This document shows positions 1 to 8,811 of a DNA stretch of 64,000 bases, piece by piece. The position numbers were made by a program, and so were the translations under genes. Source of the stretch: JACDAN01 sp963842235 (GTDB taxonomy: Bacteria; Actinomycetota; Thermoleophilia; Gaiellales; Gaiellaceae); contig CAWJFT010000001.1 of the NCBI GenBank assembly GCA_963842235.1, forward strand, positions 1 to 64,000, read 5' to 3'. Each line of letters starts with the position of its first letter. The first letter of the stretch is position 1. The notes beneath the pieces are model-generated. The model searched no databases. It was given only the letters and a program-made list of their open reading frames with translations, and was not told the origin of the DNA.

Positions 1-1
1 C

Positions 2-1198
2 GCTCGCAGTCTTCTGTCCACCCTGCTCGTCGTCCCGGAGGAGGACGAGGAGCCGCCCGCGCGCCGCTCGCGGCGCGACTGGGTCGTCGACAGCTCGCTG
101 TTCCTGCTCGCGGCCGTGGGAGGCGGCCTGGCAGTGGCGGATCAGGTCGGCCGCGGGCTGGATGGGCCGCTGCTTGTCTTCGATGTGATCGGTGGGGCGG
201 TGCTCTGCCTCGCCCTCTGGTGGCGGCGGCGCTGGCCGTTCGGCCTCGGTCTGGCCTCGGTGCCGATCGTGGCCTTCTCGTCCGCCGCGGGCCTGGCCGG
301 CCTGATCGTCCTGTTCACCGTCGCCGCCTACCGCCGCTGGCAGCTTGCGTTCCTGGTCGCGGGACTGCAGCTCGCGATGTTTCCGGTCTTCCGCGCCGTC
401 CAGCCCGACGACGACGCGCTCCCGCAGCTGGCGTTCTTCGTCATCCAGACGCTGGCCTTCGCCGCCATCGTCGCGTGGGGCATGTTCGTCCGCGGGCGCC
501 GCCAGTCGCGGCGCGAGCGCGTGCGCCATGCCGAGGCCGAGCAGGAGCTGCGCCTCGAGCAGGTTCGTCACGCCGAGCGCACGCGCATCGCGCGCGAGAT
601 GCACGACGTGCTGGCCCACCGGATCTCGCTGCTGAGCCTGCACGCCGGCGCGCTGGAGTTCCACCCGGACGCCCCGCCCGAGGAGGTCGCGCGCGCCGCC
701 GCGGTGATCCGTGCCAGCGCACACCAGGCGCTCGAGGACCTCCGCGCGGTGATCGGCGTGCTGCGCGACGGGGGCGACGGCGAGGTGCCGCAGCCGCCTC
801 AGCCGACGCTGGCGGCGCTGCCTGGCCTGCTCGAGGAGTCACGCGCCGCCGGGATGCTCCTGCACGCCGAAATCCGTCTCGCGGACCTGGCCGCCGTCCC
901 TGACGCGATCGGTCGCCACGCGCTGCGGATCGTCCAGGAGGCGCTGACCAACGCGCGCAAGCACGCGACGTCGGCCGCGGTGGACCTTCGTGTCGAGGGC
1001 GCTCCGGGGGAGGGGCTGACGATCGAGGTGCGTAACCGGGCGCCGGTCCTGGCCGCCGGCGAGTCGGAGATCCCGGGGGCGGGGACCGGCCTCGTCGGCC
1101 TGGCCGAGCGGGTGACGCTCTCCGGCGGCAGCCTCGTGCACGGGCTAGACGAGGCGGGCGACTTCCAGCTTCGCGCCTGGTTGCCGTGGCCGAAGTGA
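2..1198 (+). CDS. Two-component sensor histidine kinase (5' partial)
   Basis: Membrane sensor kinase of the NarL/DesK type. The frame is open to the left window edge, so the true start lies outside; a GTG at 116 is only an internal candidate. Hydrophobic segments come first, then a basic coiled linker, a HisKA_3 H-box around EMHDVLAHR (phospho-acceptor His), and a HATPase_c domain with the N-box QEALTNARKHA and a G-box GTGLVGL near the end. Autophosphorylates and passes phosphate to the regulator that follows with a short overlap. The signal sensed is not evident. Confidence 0.9.
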   Translation, partial: ARSLLSTLLVVPEEDEEPPARRSRRDWVVDSSLFLLAAVGGGLAVADQVGRGLDGPLLVFDVIGGAVLCLALWWRRRWPFGLGLASVPIVAFSSAAGLAGLIVLFTVAAYRRWQLAFLVAGLQLAMFPVFRAVQPDDDALPQLAFFVIQTLAFAAIVAWGMFVRGRRQSRRERVRHAEAEQELRLEQVRHAERTRIAREMHDVLAHRISLLSLHAGALEFHPDAPPEEVARAAAVIRASAHQALEDLRAVIGVLRDGGDGEVPQPPQPTLAALPGLLEESRAAGMLLHAEIRLADLAAVPDAIGRHALRIVQEALTNARKHATSAAVDLRVEGAPGEGLTIEVRNRAPVLAAGESEIPGAGTGLVGLAERVTLSGGSLVHGLDEAGDFQLRAWLPWPK

Positions 1199-1854
1199 GC
1201 GAGCAGATCCGCGTCCTGGTGGTCGACGACGACGCGCTCGTCCGCGCCGGGCTGTCGATGCTGCTCGCGGGCGTCGAGGAGATCGTGATCGTCGGCGAGG
1301 CGGCGGACGGCAGCGAGGTCGCACACGCGGTGGCCGAGCACGAGCCCCACATCGTGCTGATGGACATCCGGATGCCCGGGATGGACGGCCTGGCCGCCAC
1401 CGAGTTGCTGCGCGCTCACGACGACGCGCCCGAGGTCATCGTCCTCACGACGTTCGAGGTCGACGACGACGTCCTGCGCGCCCTGCGCGCCGGCGCCAGC
1501 GGGTTCCTCCTCAAGGACACGCCGCCGGCCGACATCGTCCGCGCCGTGCGGGCCGTCGCCGCCGGCGAGCCGATGCTCTCCCCGACGATCACCCGCCGGT
1601 TGATCGGTCACGTGACCGACGGCGAGACCCACGACCGCCAGCGGCACGCCCGCGAGCAGCTCGACCGCCTCACCGAGCGCGAGCGCGAGGTCGCCGTCGC
1701 GGTCGGGCTGGGCAAGTCCAATGCCGAGATCGGCCGCGAGCTCTACATGAGCGTGGCGACCGTCAAGTCGCACGTCTCGCGCGTGCTCGAGAAGCTCGAG
1801 TTCAACAACCGCGTGCAGATCGCCCTGCTAGCCCACGACGCCGGGGAGGCGTGA
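1195..1854 (+). CDS. NarL/LuxR-family response regulator
   Basis: Cognate regulator of the preceding kinase. The receiver domain opens with VLVVDDD, has the phospho-acceptor Asp in LMDIRMPG and the conserved Lys in FLLKDTPP. A LuxR-type helix-turn-helix (LTEREREVAVAVGLGKSN, then TVKSHVSRVLEKL) fills the C-terminus. I chose the GTG whose GTGA overlaps the kinase stop by 4 bp, giving MSEQIRV; a GTG three codons earlier is also possible. Translationally coupled with the kinase, so the pair is one operon. Confidence 0.92.
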   Translation: MSEQIRVLVVDDDALVRAGLSMLLAGVEEIVIVGEAADGSEVAHAVAEHEPHIVLMDIRMPGMDGLAATELLRAHDDAPEVIVLTTFEVDDDVLRALRAGASGFLLKDTPPADIVRAVRAVAAGEPMLSPTITRRLIGHVTDGETHDRQRHAREQLDRLTEREREVAVAVGLGKSNAEIGRELYMSVATVKSHVSRVLEKLEFNNRVQIALLAHDAGEA

Positions 1855-2040
1855 CCGGTTTTCCGCCGCTGCTTTCGATCGGCCGTGATCGGTGAGGAGC
1901 AATGACGGCCCATTTGCAGGTAGTTCTTGGGCGACCTTCCGCGCGCGAAGCGGGACCGGGCAGCAAACGATGCAGTTCAGACCCGCAGTTCGTGCCTGGC
2001 CAGGCAACGTAATACAGTGTTTTGCAGAGGTTTTTGGAGA

Positions 2041-2114
<74 letters not shown>

Positions 2115-2141
2115 GAGCGCAGAACGATCAGTCTAGCCGAG

Positions 2142-2579
2142 CTAAATCGCAGTCAGCCCGAGCTGGCGTAGCAGCGTGACGCCGTCCGAATAGACGTCCT
2201 TGCGGGCGACGAGCCCGTTCTCGATGGGGATCACGTCCATGCCGCGGTACTCGACGCTCTGCCCGGTCGGCTCGACCTCGAGCCCCGCGCGGTTCATCTT
2301 CCCGAGGTGGGTGCCGCGCGCCGTCCACTCCTGGACGACGAGGTCGTCGCGCAGGTACTGCCGCCGCGTCTCGAAGTTCAGGTCCGGGAAGACGGTGAAG
2401 ATGCCGCGGATCGCGCTTTTTATCGCTTCTCGCCCGACGTTGAGGTCGCCGGTCGTGTGATTTTCGAACACCGAGTCGTCGGTGTGCATCCCCACGATCG
2501 CGTCGACATCGTGGTCGTTCCATGCGCCGTTGTAGCGATCGATGAACTGCTGGAGCTCGGGGCCGTTCAAAGCGCGCAT
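2142..2579 (-). CDS. SnoaL-like / NTF2-fold polyketide-cyclase-type protein
   Basis: 145 residues, the usual size of a single NTF2-like alpha+beta barrel. The N-terminus has the family pattern FIDRYNGAWNDHDVDAIVGMHTDD followed by VGREAIKSAIRG and FPDLNFE, as in SnoaL-like ester cyclases. Such proteins bind small hydrophobic ligands; no specific substrate can be named. Starts only 17 bp from the divergent protease gene, so promoters must overlap. ATG start. Confidence 0.75.
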   Translation of the reverse strand: MRALNGPELQQFIDRYNGAWNDHDVDAIVGMHTDDSVFENHTTGDLNVGREAIKSAIRGIFTVFPDLNFETRRQYLRDDLVVQEWTARGTHLGKMNRAGLEVEPTGQSVEYRGMDVIPIENGLVARKDVYSDGVTLLRQLGLTAI

Positions 2580-2596
2580 TACCGTATCGGAGCACG

Positions 2597-3731
2597 GTGA
2601 CCCGCCTCGACTGGATCGTTCTCGCCCTCGTCGCCCTCGCCGCGCTGCTCGGGCTCTGGCAGGGCTTCACCATCGGCGTGCTCTCGGTGGTCGGGATGCT
2701 CGCGGGCGCGCTGATCGGCGCCCGCGTCGCGCCGCACCTCCTCCCGAACGGCGCTGAGTCGCCCTATACCCCGCTCGTCGCGCTCGCCGGCGCGGCCGGC
2801 TTCGCGGTTCTCTTCGAGCTGGTCGGCTCGTCGGCGGGGGCCGCGCTACGGCGGAGGCTGCCGGACCTGTTGCGGACCGCCGACTCGATCGGTGGGCTCG
2901 CCTTCGGCGCGCTTTCGGGGCTCGTGCTCGTGTGGCTCATCGCCGCGGTTGCGCTCCAACTGCCGGGCCAGCCGGACTTGCGCCGTGAGGTGCAGCGCTC
3001 GGCCGTCCTCCGCCGGCTCAACGAGCTCGTCCCGCCGCGCAGCGCCTTGCGCGCGCTCGCGCGCGTGGACCCGTTCCCTTCCATTACCGGCCCGGTGCCG
3101 CGTGTCGGGCCGCCGGATCCTTCCGTCCTGCGGAGCGCTGGGGTTCGCCGTGCGGCGCCGAGCGTCGTGCGCGTGCTCGGGACGGCGTGCGGGCTGGGCG
3201 TCTCCGGTTCGGGCTGGGTGGTGGCTCCGGGCGTGGTCGTGACGAACGCCCACGTCGTCGCGGGCGAGCAGGACACGACCGTCGACAGCGTCAACGCGCC
3301 GCCGCTTCCGGCGCGGGCCATCGCGTTCGATTCCCGTAACGACATCGCGGTTCTCAGGGTCGCGAGGCGGGCTGAACGCGCCCGTGCTCAAGCAGGCGGA
3401 GCCAAGAGAAGGCCAGTCCGCCGCGATCATGGGCTTCCCCGAGAACCAGGGGTTGACCGTGCGCCCGGCCCGGCTCGGTCCAACGGTGTCCGTTCTGAGC
3501 GAGGACGCCTACGGGCACGGGCCGGTCACCCGACGAATCACGAGCTTCCGCGGCGAGGTCCGCCCGGGGAACTCCGGCGGTCCGCTCATCGATTCCGGCG
3601 GAAGGGTGGTCGGAACCGTGTTCGCGTCCCGGATCCAGGGCCGCGTCGGCTATGCGGTCCCGCCGGATGTCGTGGACGACGCGCTCGCCCACGCGGACGG
3701 GCCTGTGTCAACCGGCGACTGCGTCCGCTAA
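2597..3731 (+). CDS. MarP-like membrane serine protease (CvpA domain plus trypsin-like domain), frameshifted
   Basis: The first ~125 residues are a CvpA-type membrane domain with several hydrophobic helices; a trypsin-like protease follows. His219 (TNAHVVAG) and Asp249 (SRNDIAVLRV) lie in the first frame; the nucleophile Ser (RPGNSGGPL, about residue 326) lies in another frame. The break is at 3362-3369 (GTCGCGAGGCGGG): removing one base, such as the A, restores VAGGLNAPVLK and an approximately 377-residue protein, close to mycobacterial MarP (about 400). MarP is a periplasmic protease needed for acid and oxidative stress. Either a recent pseudogene or a sequence error. The 3' end overlaps the convergent methyltransferase gene by 24 bp. 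Confidence 0.85.
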
Positions 3732-5537
3732 GAGCTCGAGCACGCCGAGCGGGCGACGGAAGGGCGCGACGAGGTAGACGCCTGCGGCCCGGCTCCGCGA
3801 CCCCTCGACCAGCTCCCGCGCCATCTCCATCCCAACCTGCGGGCCGTCGGGCCCGGCCTCGCGCAGCGCCTCCTGCAGGCTCTCCGGGACGATGATCCCC
3901 GGCACCTCGTTGTGCAGCCGGAGCGCGAGGGCGTGGCTCCAGACCGGGAAGATGCCGACCAGCATCGGGATCGGAGATTCGCCGCCGAGCCGGTCGAGGA
4001 AGCGGTCGAGGTACTCGAGGTCGAAGACGATCTGCGTCATCGCGAAGTGCGCGCCCGAGTCGATCTTGCGGCGGTAGCGCTCCAGTTCGAGCTCCAGGTC
4101 GTCGGCCGACGGGTTGACGGCGACGCCGATGTGGAACGAGGTCGCGGCGTCGATCCCTCGGCCGTTGAAGTCCTCGCCGCGGTTCAGGTGCGCCATCAGC
4201 TGCACGAGGCCGATCGCGTCGATCTCGTAGACGCCCCGCGAGCCTGGGTAGTCGCCAACCTCTGGCGGGTCGCCGGTCACGGCCAGGACGTTGCGGATCC
4301 CCTCCGCGTGCGCCCCGAGCAGCATCGACTCGAGGCCGAGCACGGTGGCGTCGCGGGTCGTGAGATGGGGGATGGTCTCGAGCCGCGTGGCGCGCTCGAT
4401 CGCGACTGAGAGCATCAGCGCGCTCATCCCCGCCCGTGCGGTCGCGTTGTCGTTCAGGTCCACGATCGTCGCGCCGCCCTGTTCGAGGCCACGCGCGACC
4501 TCGATCATTCCGCGGTGGTTCCCGCCGAGGGGCGGGTCGAGTTGGACGGAGACGACCCACTCCTCCTCCCGGAGCATCCGCGCGAGCTCCGTGTCCTCGG
4601 CCGTCTCGACGACGGAGAGCACGACCTCGCGCTCATGCACGACAAGCGGCGACTCCGCGACACGCTGGTCGGCGACGGCCTGTGCGATCGCCGCGATCTC
4701 GATCGGCGTCGTCCCGCAGCAGCCGCCGATGATCTTCGCGCCGAGATCTCGTGCGTGAGCCGCGAAGTCGGCGAAGTACTCCGGCGTCGCATGCGGGAAC
4801 ACGATGCGACTCCCGGCCATGCTGGCCAAGCCGATGTTGGGCATGGCGGCGAGCGGAACGCCCCCGTTTGTCCTGTGCATTTCGTTGAGCGCCGTCAACG
4901 CGGCGTGGATCCCCGCTCCGTGATTCGCGCCGATGGCGGCGAGACCCAGGTCGCCCAGCGCCTCGGTCGCCTGACGCGCGGTTACGCCGCCGAGGGTCTC
5001 GCCCTGCTCGTCGAAGGTGAGCATGGCGACGATCGGGAGCGAGGAGACGCTGCGCACCGCTTCGAGCGCAGCCCTGAGCTCGTCGAGCTCGAAGAACGTC
5101 TCGACGATGAAGAGGTCGACGCCGCGCGCCTGTAGCGCCGAGGCCTGCTCCGCGAAGATCTCGTGCCGCTCCGTCGGGGTCACGTCGACGAGCTCGCCCA
5201 GCGGCCCGATCGAGCCGGCGATGAAGACGTCCCGCCCGGCGATCTCCCGAGCCTCGCGGGCGAGCTTGACCGCGGAGCTGTTGATCGCCTCGACCTCGTC
5301 CTCGAGGTAGTGGGCCTTGAGCTTCCGCCGGTTGGCGCCGAACGTGTTGGTCTCGATGAGATCCGCGCCGGCGTTGATGAAGCTGACGTGAAGCGAAACG
5401 ACCGTCTCGGGCGCGCGGAGATTTGCTTCCTCGGGGCAGCGCAGCCGCGGCGAGGCGCCCGAGATGAGCACGCCCATCCCGCCGTCGCCGACGACGATCG
5501 GGCCGGTGCTCAGCCGCTCCACGAATCGGCTCGCCAT
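3708..5537 (-). CDS. Bifunctional homocysteine S-methyltransferase / methylenetetrahydrofolate reductase
   Basis: About 609 residues. The N-terminal half is a homocysteine methyltransferase barrel with the zinc-binding Cys pair in GGCCGTTP; the C-terminal half is a MetF-like MTHFR barrel (VTGDPPEVGDYPGS, FHIGVAVNPS, AMTQIVFD). Such fusions make 5-methyl-THF and methylate homocysteine to methionine. The ATG giving MASRFVERLSTGP was chosen; an upstream in-frame extension is basic and non-homologous. A leader of about 160 bp precedes it; I saw no clear SAM or cobalamin riboswitch there. Confidence 0.9.
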   Translation of the reverse strand: MASRFVERLSTGPIVVGDGGMGVLISGASPRLRCPEEANLRAPETVVSLHVSFINAGADLIETNTFGANRRKLKAHYLEDEVEAINSSAVKLAREAREIAGRDVFIAGSIGPLGELVDVTPTERHEIFAEQASALQARGVDLFIVETFFELDELRAALEAVRSVSSLPIVAMLTFDEQGETLGGVTARQATEALGDLGLAAIGANHGAGIHAALTALNEMHRTNGGVPLAAMPNIGLASMAGSRIVFPHATPEYFADFAAHARDLGAKIIGGCCGTTPIEIAAIAQAVADQRVAESPLVVHEREVVLSVVETAEDTELARMLREEEWVVSVQLDPPLGGNHRGMIEVARGLEQGGATIVDLNDNATARAGMSALMLSVAIERATRLETIPHLTTRDATVLGLESMLLGAHAEGIRNVLAVTGDPPEVGDYPGSRGVYEIDAIGLVQLMAHLNRGEDFNGRGIDAATSFHIGVAVNPSADDLELELERYRRKIDSGAHFAMTQIVFDLEYLDRFLDRLGGESPIPMLVGIFPVWSHALALRLHNEVPGIIVPESLQEALREAGPDGPQVGMEMARELVEGSRSRAAGVYLVAPFRRPLGVLELLADAVAG

Positions 5538-5701
5538 GGGCGCAACTCTACGGCCGCGACGGACGGCGCCGTCGAATCCGTTCTTCCGCCGGTGAAGTAA
5601 GACAGTCAACCCCGAATGGGTGATGGATCAAGTCTCTCGGCCGACGCATAGTGCGCCGATAAGCGATCGACCGGCCCGATGCGGCGGGGCCACGGCAAGA
5701 G

Positions 5702-5734
5702 ATCAGGTGGGGTCGGGCGGCGACCCCACCTGAT
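5702..5734 (-). terminator. Perfect 14-bp hairpin behind the SDR gene
   Basis: Arms 5702-5715 and 5721-5734 are perfect complements around the loop GGCGG. It lies 3 bp past the stop of the leftward SDR gene and before the leader of the methyltransferase gene. There is no T tract, common in GC-rich actinobacteria, so termination is likely but inferred. Confidence 0.6.
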
Positions 5735-5736
5735 TC

Positions 5737-6489
5737 CTACTCGTGCAAGGTCCGTCCCTCCATGCCGCCTGCAACGACGACGACCTGGCCGGTGACATGG
5801 CCGGACACCTCGTCGGACGCGAGAACGACAACCTGATGGGCCACGTCCTCCGGCGATGCGACCTTGCGGAGCGCCATCGTGCGAGTTATCCGCTCGACCA
5901 GGGTGGGGTCGTCGACCTCACGCCTGGTCATCGGGGACGCCGTCCAGCCCGGGCAGACGGCGTTCACACGCGCGAAGGGCGCGACGCGAACCACCTCGTT
6001 CTTCAGGCTGAGCAGGAGCCCCTGGACGACCGCGGACTTGGCGGCCGCGTAATCCGCGTGCCCCGCCTCCCCGAAGATCCCGGCCGTCGAGCCGACGAGC
6101 ACGAGACTCCCCTGCCCCCGTTGCGCGACTCCCCGCAGGAACCCGCGCGCGGTGAGGAACGTGATCGTCAGGTTCTCGCGCAGCGTTCGCTCCCAGCGCT
6201 CGAGCGGCAGCTCCCAGACAGGCACGTCCTCTGAAGGCCACACGCCGGCCACCGCCGCGCAGGCATCGAGCTCGCCGGCTTCGTCGAACAGCCGCTCGAC
6301 CTCCTGCTCGTCCGTCAGGTCAGCCTCAACGAGCTGGATGCCGCCGAGCGCCTCCGCCCGCTCCCGGCCTAGGTGGTAGTGCGCGACGACCTCGGCTCCT
6401 TCGTCGGCAAATGCTCGCGCGCAGGCCGATCCGATCCCCCCGGAGGCTCCTGTGACGAGTACACGCTTGCCACGCAGGCCGGTTTCCAC
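5737..6489 (-). CDS. SDR-family NAD(P)-dependent oxidoreductase
   Basis: 250 residues, classical short-chain dehydrogenase size. Dinucleotide motif TGASGGIG near the N-terminus, an AAVAGV strand in the position of NNAG, and the active-site Tyr/Lys in YAAAKSAV. A C-terminal VTGQVVVVAGG segment is typical of FabG-like members. Closest to the 3-oxoacyl-ACP-reductase-like group, but the substrate is unknown. The start is 5 bp from the divergent peptidase gene. Confidence 0.85.
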   Translation of the reverse strand: METGLRGKRVLVTGASGGIGSACARAFADEGAEVVAHYHLGRERAEALGGIQLVEADLTDEQEVERLFDEAGELDACAAVAGVWPSEDVPVWELPLERWERTLRENLTITFLTARGFLRGVAQRGQGSLVLVGSTAGIFGEAGHADYAAAKSAVVQGLLLSLKNEVVRVAPFARVNAVCPGWTASPMTRREVDDPTLVERITRTMALRKVASPEDVAHQVVVLASDEVSGHVTGQVVVVAGGMEGRTLHE

Positions 6490-6494
6490 GATAA

Positions 6495-7332
6495 GTGCAA
6501 CCTATGCGGATCCACATCATCAGCGACATGGAAGGCGTCGCCGGCATCGTCCACGGCGCGCAGACCAATGCCGGCCGGCCGCTCTACGAGGAAGGGCGCA
6601 AGCTCTACACGGAGGAGATCAACGCCGCCGTCCGCGGAGCGAAGAAGGCGGGCGCGACGGAGATCGTCGTGATGGACCACCACGGCGCGGGCGAGGCGTT
6701 CAGCTTCAACTCGCTGGTCCCCGACTTGCTCGATCCCGCGTGCGACTACGTCGTCCAGTCGACCTGGACGCAGTACACGGCTTTTCTCGAGCAGGGCTGC
6801 GACGCGTGCCTCCTTGTCGGCATGCACGCGATGGCCGGGACTGCCGGACGGCGTTCTCAGCCACACCGTCTCCGGGCGCGAGTGGCGGAGTCTGCGCTTC
6901 AACGGCGTCCTCGTCGGCGAGACGGGGATCAACGCGGCGCTGTGCGGGACCTGGGGCTGTCCGGTCGTGCTCGTCACCGGCGACGAAGCCACCTGCCGTG
7001 AGGCGACGGCGCTCCTCGGCGACGGGCTGACAACGGTCGCCGTCAAGACGGGGATCGAGCGGGCGGCGGCACGCAACGTCGCGCCCCGCCGCGCGCGGCA
7101 GCTGATCGAGGAGGGAGCGGCGAAGGCCCTCGAGAAGCTCGACGCCGTGAAGCCGTACGACCCCGGCCGCCCCGCGGAGATCGAAGTCGAGTTCATGACG
7201 CCGAGCGAGGTGGTGAAGTACCGAGGGCGGCAGGGGGTCGAGATCACCGGTCCGGAGTCGCTCGTCGTCAGGGCGGAGGACTGGTGGACGGCCTGGCGGG
7301 CGCTCTTCCTCGAGCCGCGGCTGGCGTCGTAA
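6495..7332 (+). CDS. M55-family D-aminopeptidase (DppA-like), frameshifted
   Basis: Zinc D-aminopeptidase acting on D-amino-acid peptides. The N-terminus carries the SDMEGVAG metal motif, then DHHGAG and GMHAMAG with metal or active-site His. In DppA proteins the sequence continues GTPDGVLSHT, but here PDGVLSHTVSG is in another frame. Removing one base at 6841-6846 (ACTGCCGGAC) joins them, giving about 278 residues, the normal family length. The C-terminal part (INAALCGTWGCPVVLVTGD) is intact. Pseudogene or sequence error. It could supply amino acids alongside the Dpp-type transporter at 13.7-19.6 kb. Confidence 0.85.
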
Positions 7333-7344
7333 GAAACGTTCACA

Positions 7345-7938
7345 ATGAGTGAGATGGACACGGATGCTGTGGAGGCGATGGGCCTGCACGTCCACTTGAC
7401 GGACGGCCAGCTCGTCGCTCGGTGCCGGGCGGGCGAGCCGGAGGCGTGGAACGAGCTCGTCGAGCGGTTCTCCCGGTACGTGTACGCGATCTGCGTCCAG
7501 GCCTTCAAGCTGTCGGAGCACGACGCCGAGGACGTCTTCCAGGAGGTGTTCACGCGCGCGTACGAGCACATCGACAAGCTCCGCAACGACGAGGCGATCC
7601 GTCCGTGGCTCGCACAGCTCACGCGGCGCCTCTGCATCGATCGCCTCCGCGCAGGCTCGCACGAGCAGCCGGAGGATCTTCTCGACCCGATGGGCGCCGA
7701 CGAGACGCTCGCGAGGCTCGACGACGCGATTGCGGTCCACGAGGCACTCGCCATCCTTCCCGACAACTGCCAGGACATCCTCGACCGCTTCTTCGCGCGC
7801 GACGAGAGCTATCGGATGATCGGAGAGGCGCTCGACCTGCCCTCGGGCACCATCGCCAGCCGCATCTCCCGCTGCCTCGCAAAGCTTCGCCTCGAGATGG
7901 AAGAAAAGCCGCCCGCGCCCCGTCCAGATATCGGGTGA
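7345..7938 (+). CDS. ECF-type RNA polymerase sigma factor
   Basis: 197 residues. Region 2 is seen in ARCRAGEPEAWNELVERF and DAEDVFQEVFTRAYEHI, with WLAQLTRRLCIDRLRAG as the end of region 2.4; region 4 has LDLPSGTIASRISRCLAKLR as a helix-turn-helix. It directs transcription of a specific regulon. It starts 12 bp after the peptidase stop. The next small gene starts 4 bp after its stop and could be its regulator. Confidence 0.9.
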   Translation: MSEMDTDAVEAMGLHVHLTDGQLVARCRAGEPEAWNELVERFSRYVYAICVQAFKLSEHDAEDVFQEVFTRAYEHIDKLRNDEAIRPWLAQLTRRLCIDRLRAGSHEQPEDLLDPMGADETLARLDDAIAVHEALAILPDNCQDILDRFFARDESYRMIGEALDLPSGTIASRISRCLAKLRLEMEEKPPAPRPDIG

Positions 7939-7942
7939 TCGT

Positions 7943-8194
7943 GTGATCGCGTTTGACGAAGAACGTCTGGGGGACCTCTTGAGTGCCTTGCCTCCGGCTC
8001 CGGAGTCCTGGGTTCGCGCTGCCCAGGAGATTCCGCGAACGCATTCGAGCGTCGACGAGATCGTCGAGCGGGCTGAGGCGGACGAGGAGTATCGCCGCTA
8101 TGTCGTCGCCGATCCCGAAGCCGCGCTCGCGGAAGCGGACGTCGTCGCGCATGTGGATGCGGTCGAGTTGCTCCGCCGCAAGCTCGACAAGTAG
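7943..8194 (+). CDS. Small acidic protein behind the ECF sigma factor
   Basis: 83 residues, GTG start. Mostly predicted helix, acidic (EIVERAEADEEYRRYVVADPEAALAE in two helices) and without membrane segments, Cys residues or a zinc anti-sigma motif. I do not recognise a family. Its 4-bp spacing from the sigma gene means co-transcription and suggests it acts on the sigma factor, but no anti-sigma signature is visible. Confidence 0.6.
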   Translation: MIAFDEERLGDLLSALPPAPESWVRAAQEIPRTHSSVDEIVERAEADEEYRRYVVADPEAALAEADVVAHVDAVELLRRKLDK

Positions 8195-8208
8195 CAGACA
8201 ATGCAGCC

Positions 8209-8802
8209 GTGCACGGAAGCGAGGATCTCCTCGAGCTGCCGGTGAACGCGTTCCTCGACTCGCTCGCGGCGGAGGAGCCTGCGCCGGCGGGCGGCTCGGG
8301 CGCCGCAGTTGCCGTCGCAATGGGAGCCGCGTTGCTCGCCAAGGTCGCGCGAGCGTCGACCGGCTGGCCCGAGGCGTCGTCGGTGATCGCTCAGGCGGAG
8401 CGGCTCAGGAAGCGGACTGCGCCGCTCGCACAGCGCGACGCAGAGGCGTACGAGCAGGCACTCGCGGCGCTCCACCTTCCGGATCAGCTCGAGCCTGAGG
8501 TCCGCAGCATGGCGATCGGGCAGGTAGTCGGACGGGCCGCCGAGGTTCCGCTCGTGATCGCGGAAGCGGGTGCGGACGTTGCCACCCTCGCCGTGCTCGT
8601 TGCCGACCGCGGGGTGGCCGACCGGCGCGGAGACGCGGTCGCCGCCGCCCTGCTCGCCGAGTCAGGCGCCCGGGCAGCAGCCAACCTCGTCGCGGTCAAC
8701 CTGACGATGAGGCCGGAGGACGAGCGCGTTCACCGCGCAAAAGGCCTCGCCCAGGTCGCCTCCGCCGCAGCCCGCACGGCCCTGACTTCCCCCGAGTCGT
8801 AG
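8209..8802 (+). CDS. Cyclodeaminase/cyclohydrolase-family protein (FTCD C-terminal-like)
   Basis: 197 residues, helical. The N-terminus PVNAFLDSLAAEEPAPAGGSGAA is the signature of the formimidotetrahydrofolate cyclodeaminase domain, in which the glycine-rich loop binds folate. Stand-alone members release ammonia from 5-formimino-THF or open methenyl-THF. GTG start 14 bp after the previous gene. Folate use would fit with the MTHFR fusion nearby, though the genes are not one operon. Confidence 0.8.
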   Translation: MHGSEDLLELPVNAFLDSLAAEEPAPAGGSGAAVAVAMGAALLAKVARASTGWPEASSVIAQAERLRKRTAPLAQRDAEAYEQALAALHLPDQLEPEVRSMAIGQVVGRAAEVPLVIAEAGADVATLAVLVADRGVADRRGDAVAAALLAESGARAAANLVAVNLTMRPEDERVHRAKGLAQVASAAARTALTSPES

Positions 8803-8811
8803 GATCGAAGC

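Noticed and set aside
5538..5701. SAM or cobalamin riboswitch in the leader of the homocysteine methyltransferase/MTHFR gene
   Set aside because: Looked for conserved cores by eye and saw none; only a covariance-model search could exclude it.
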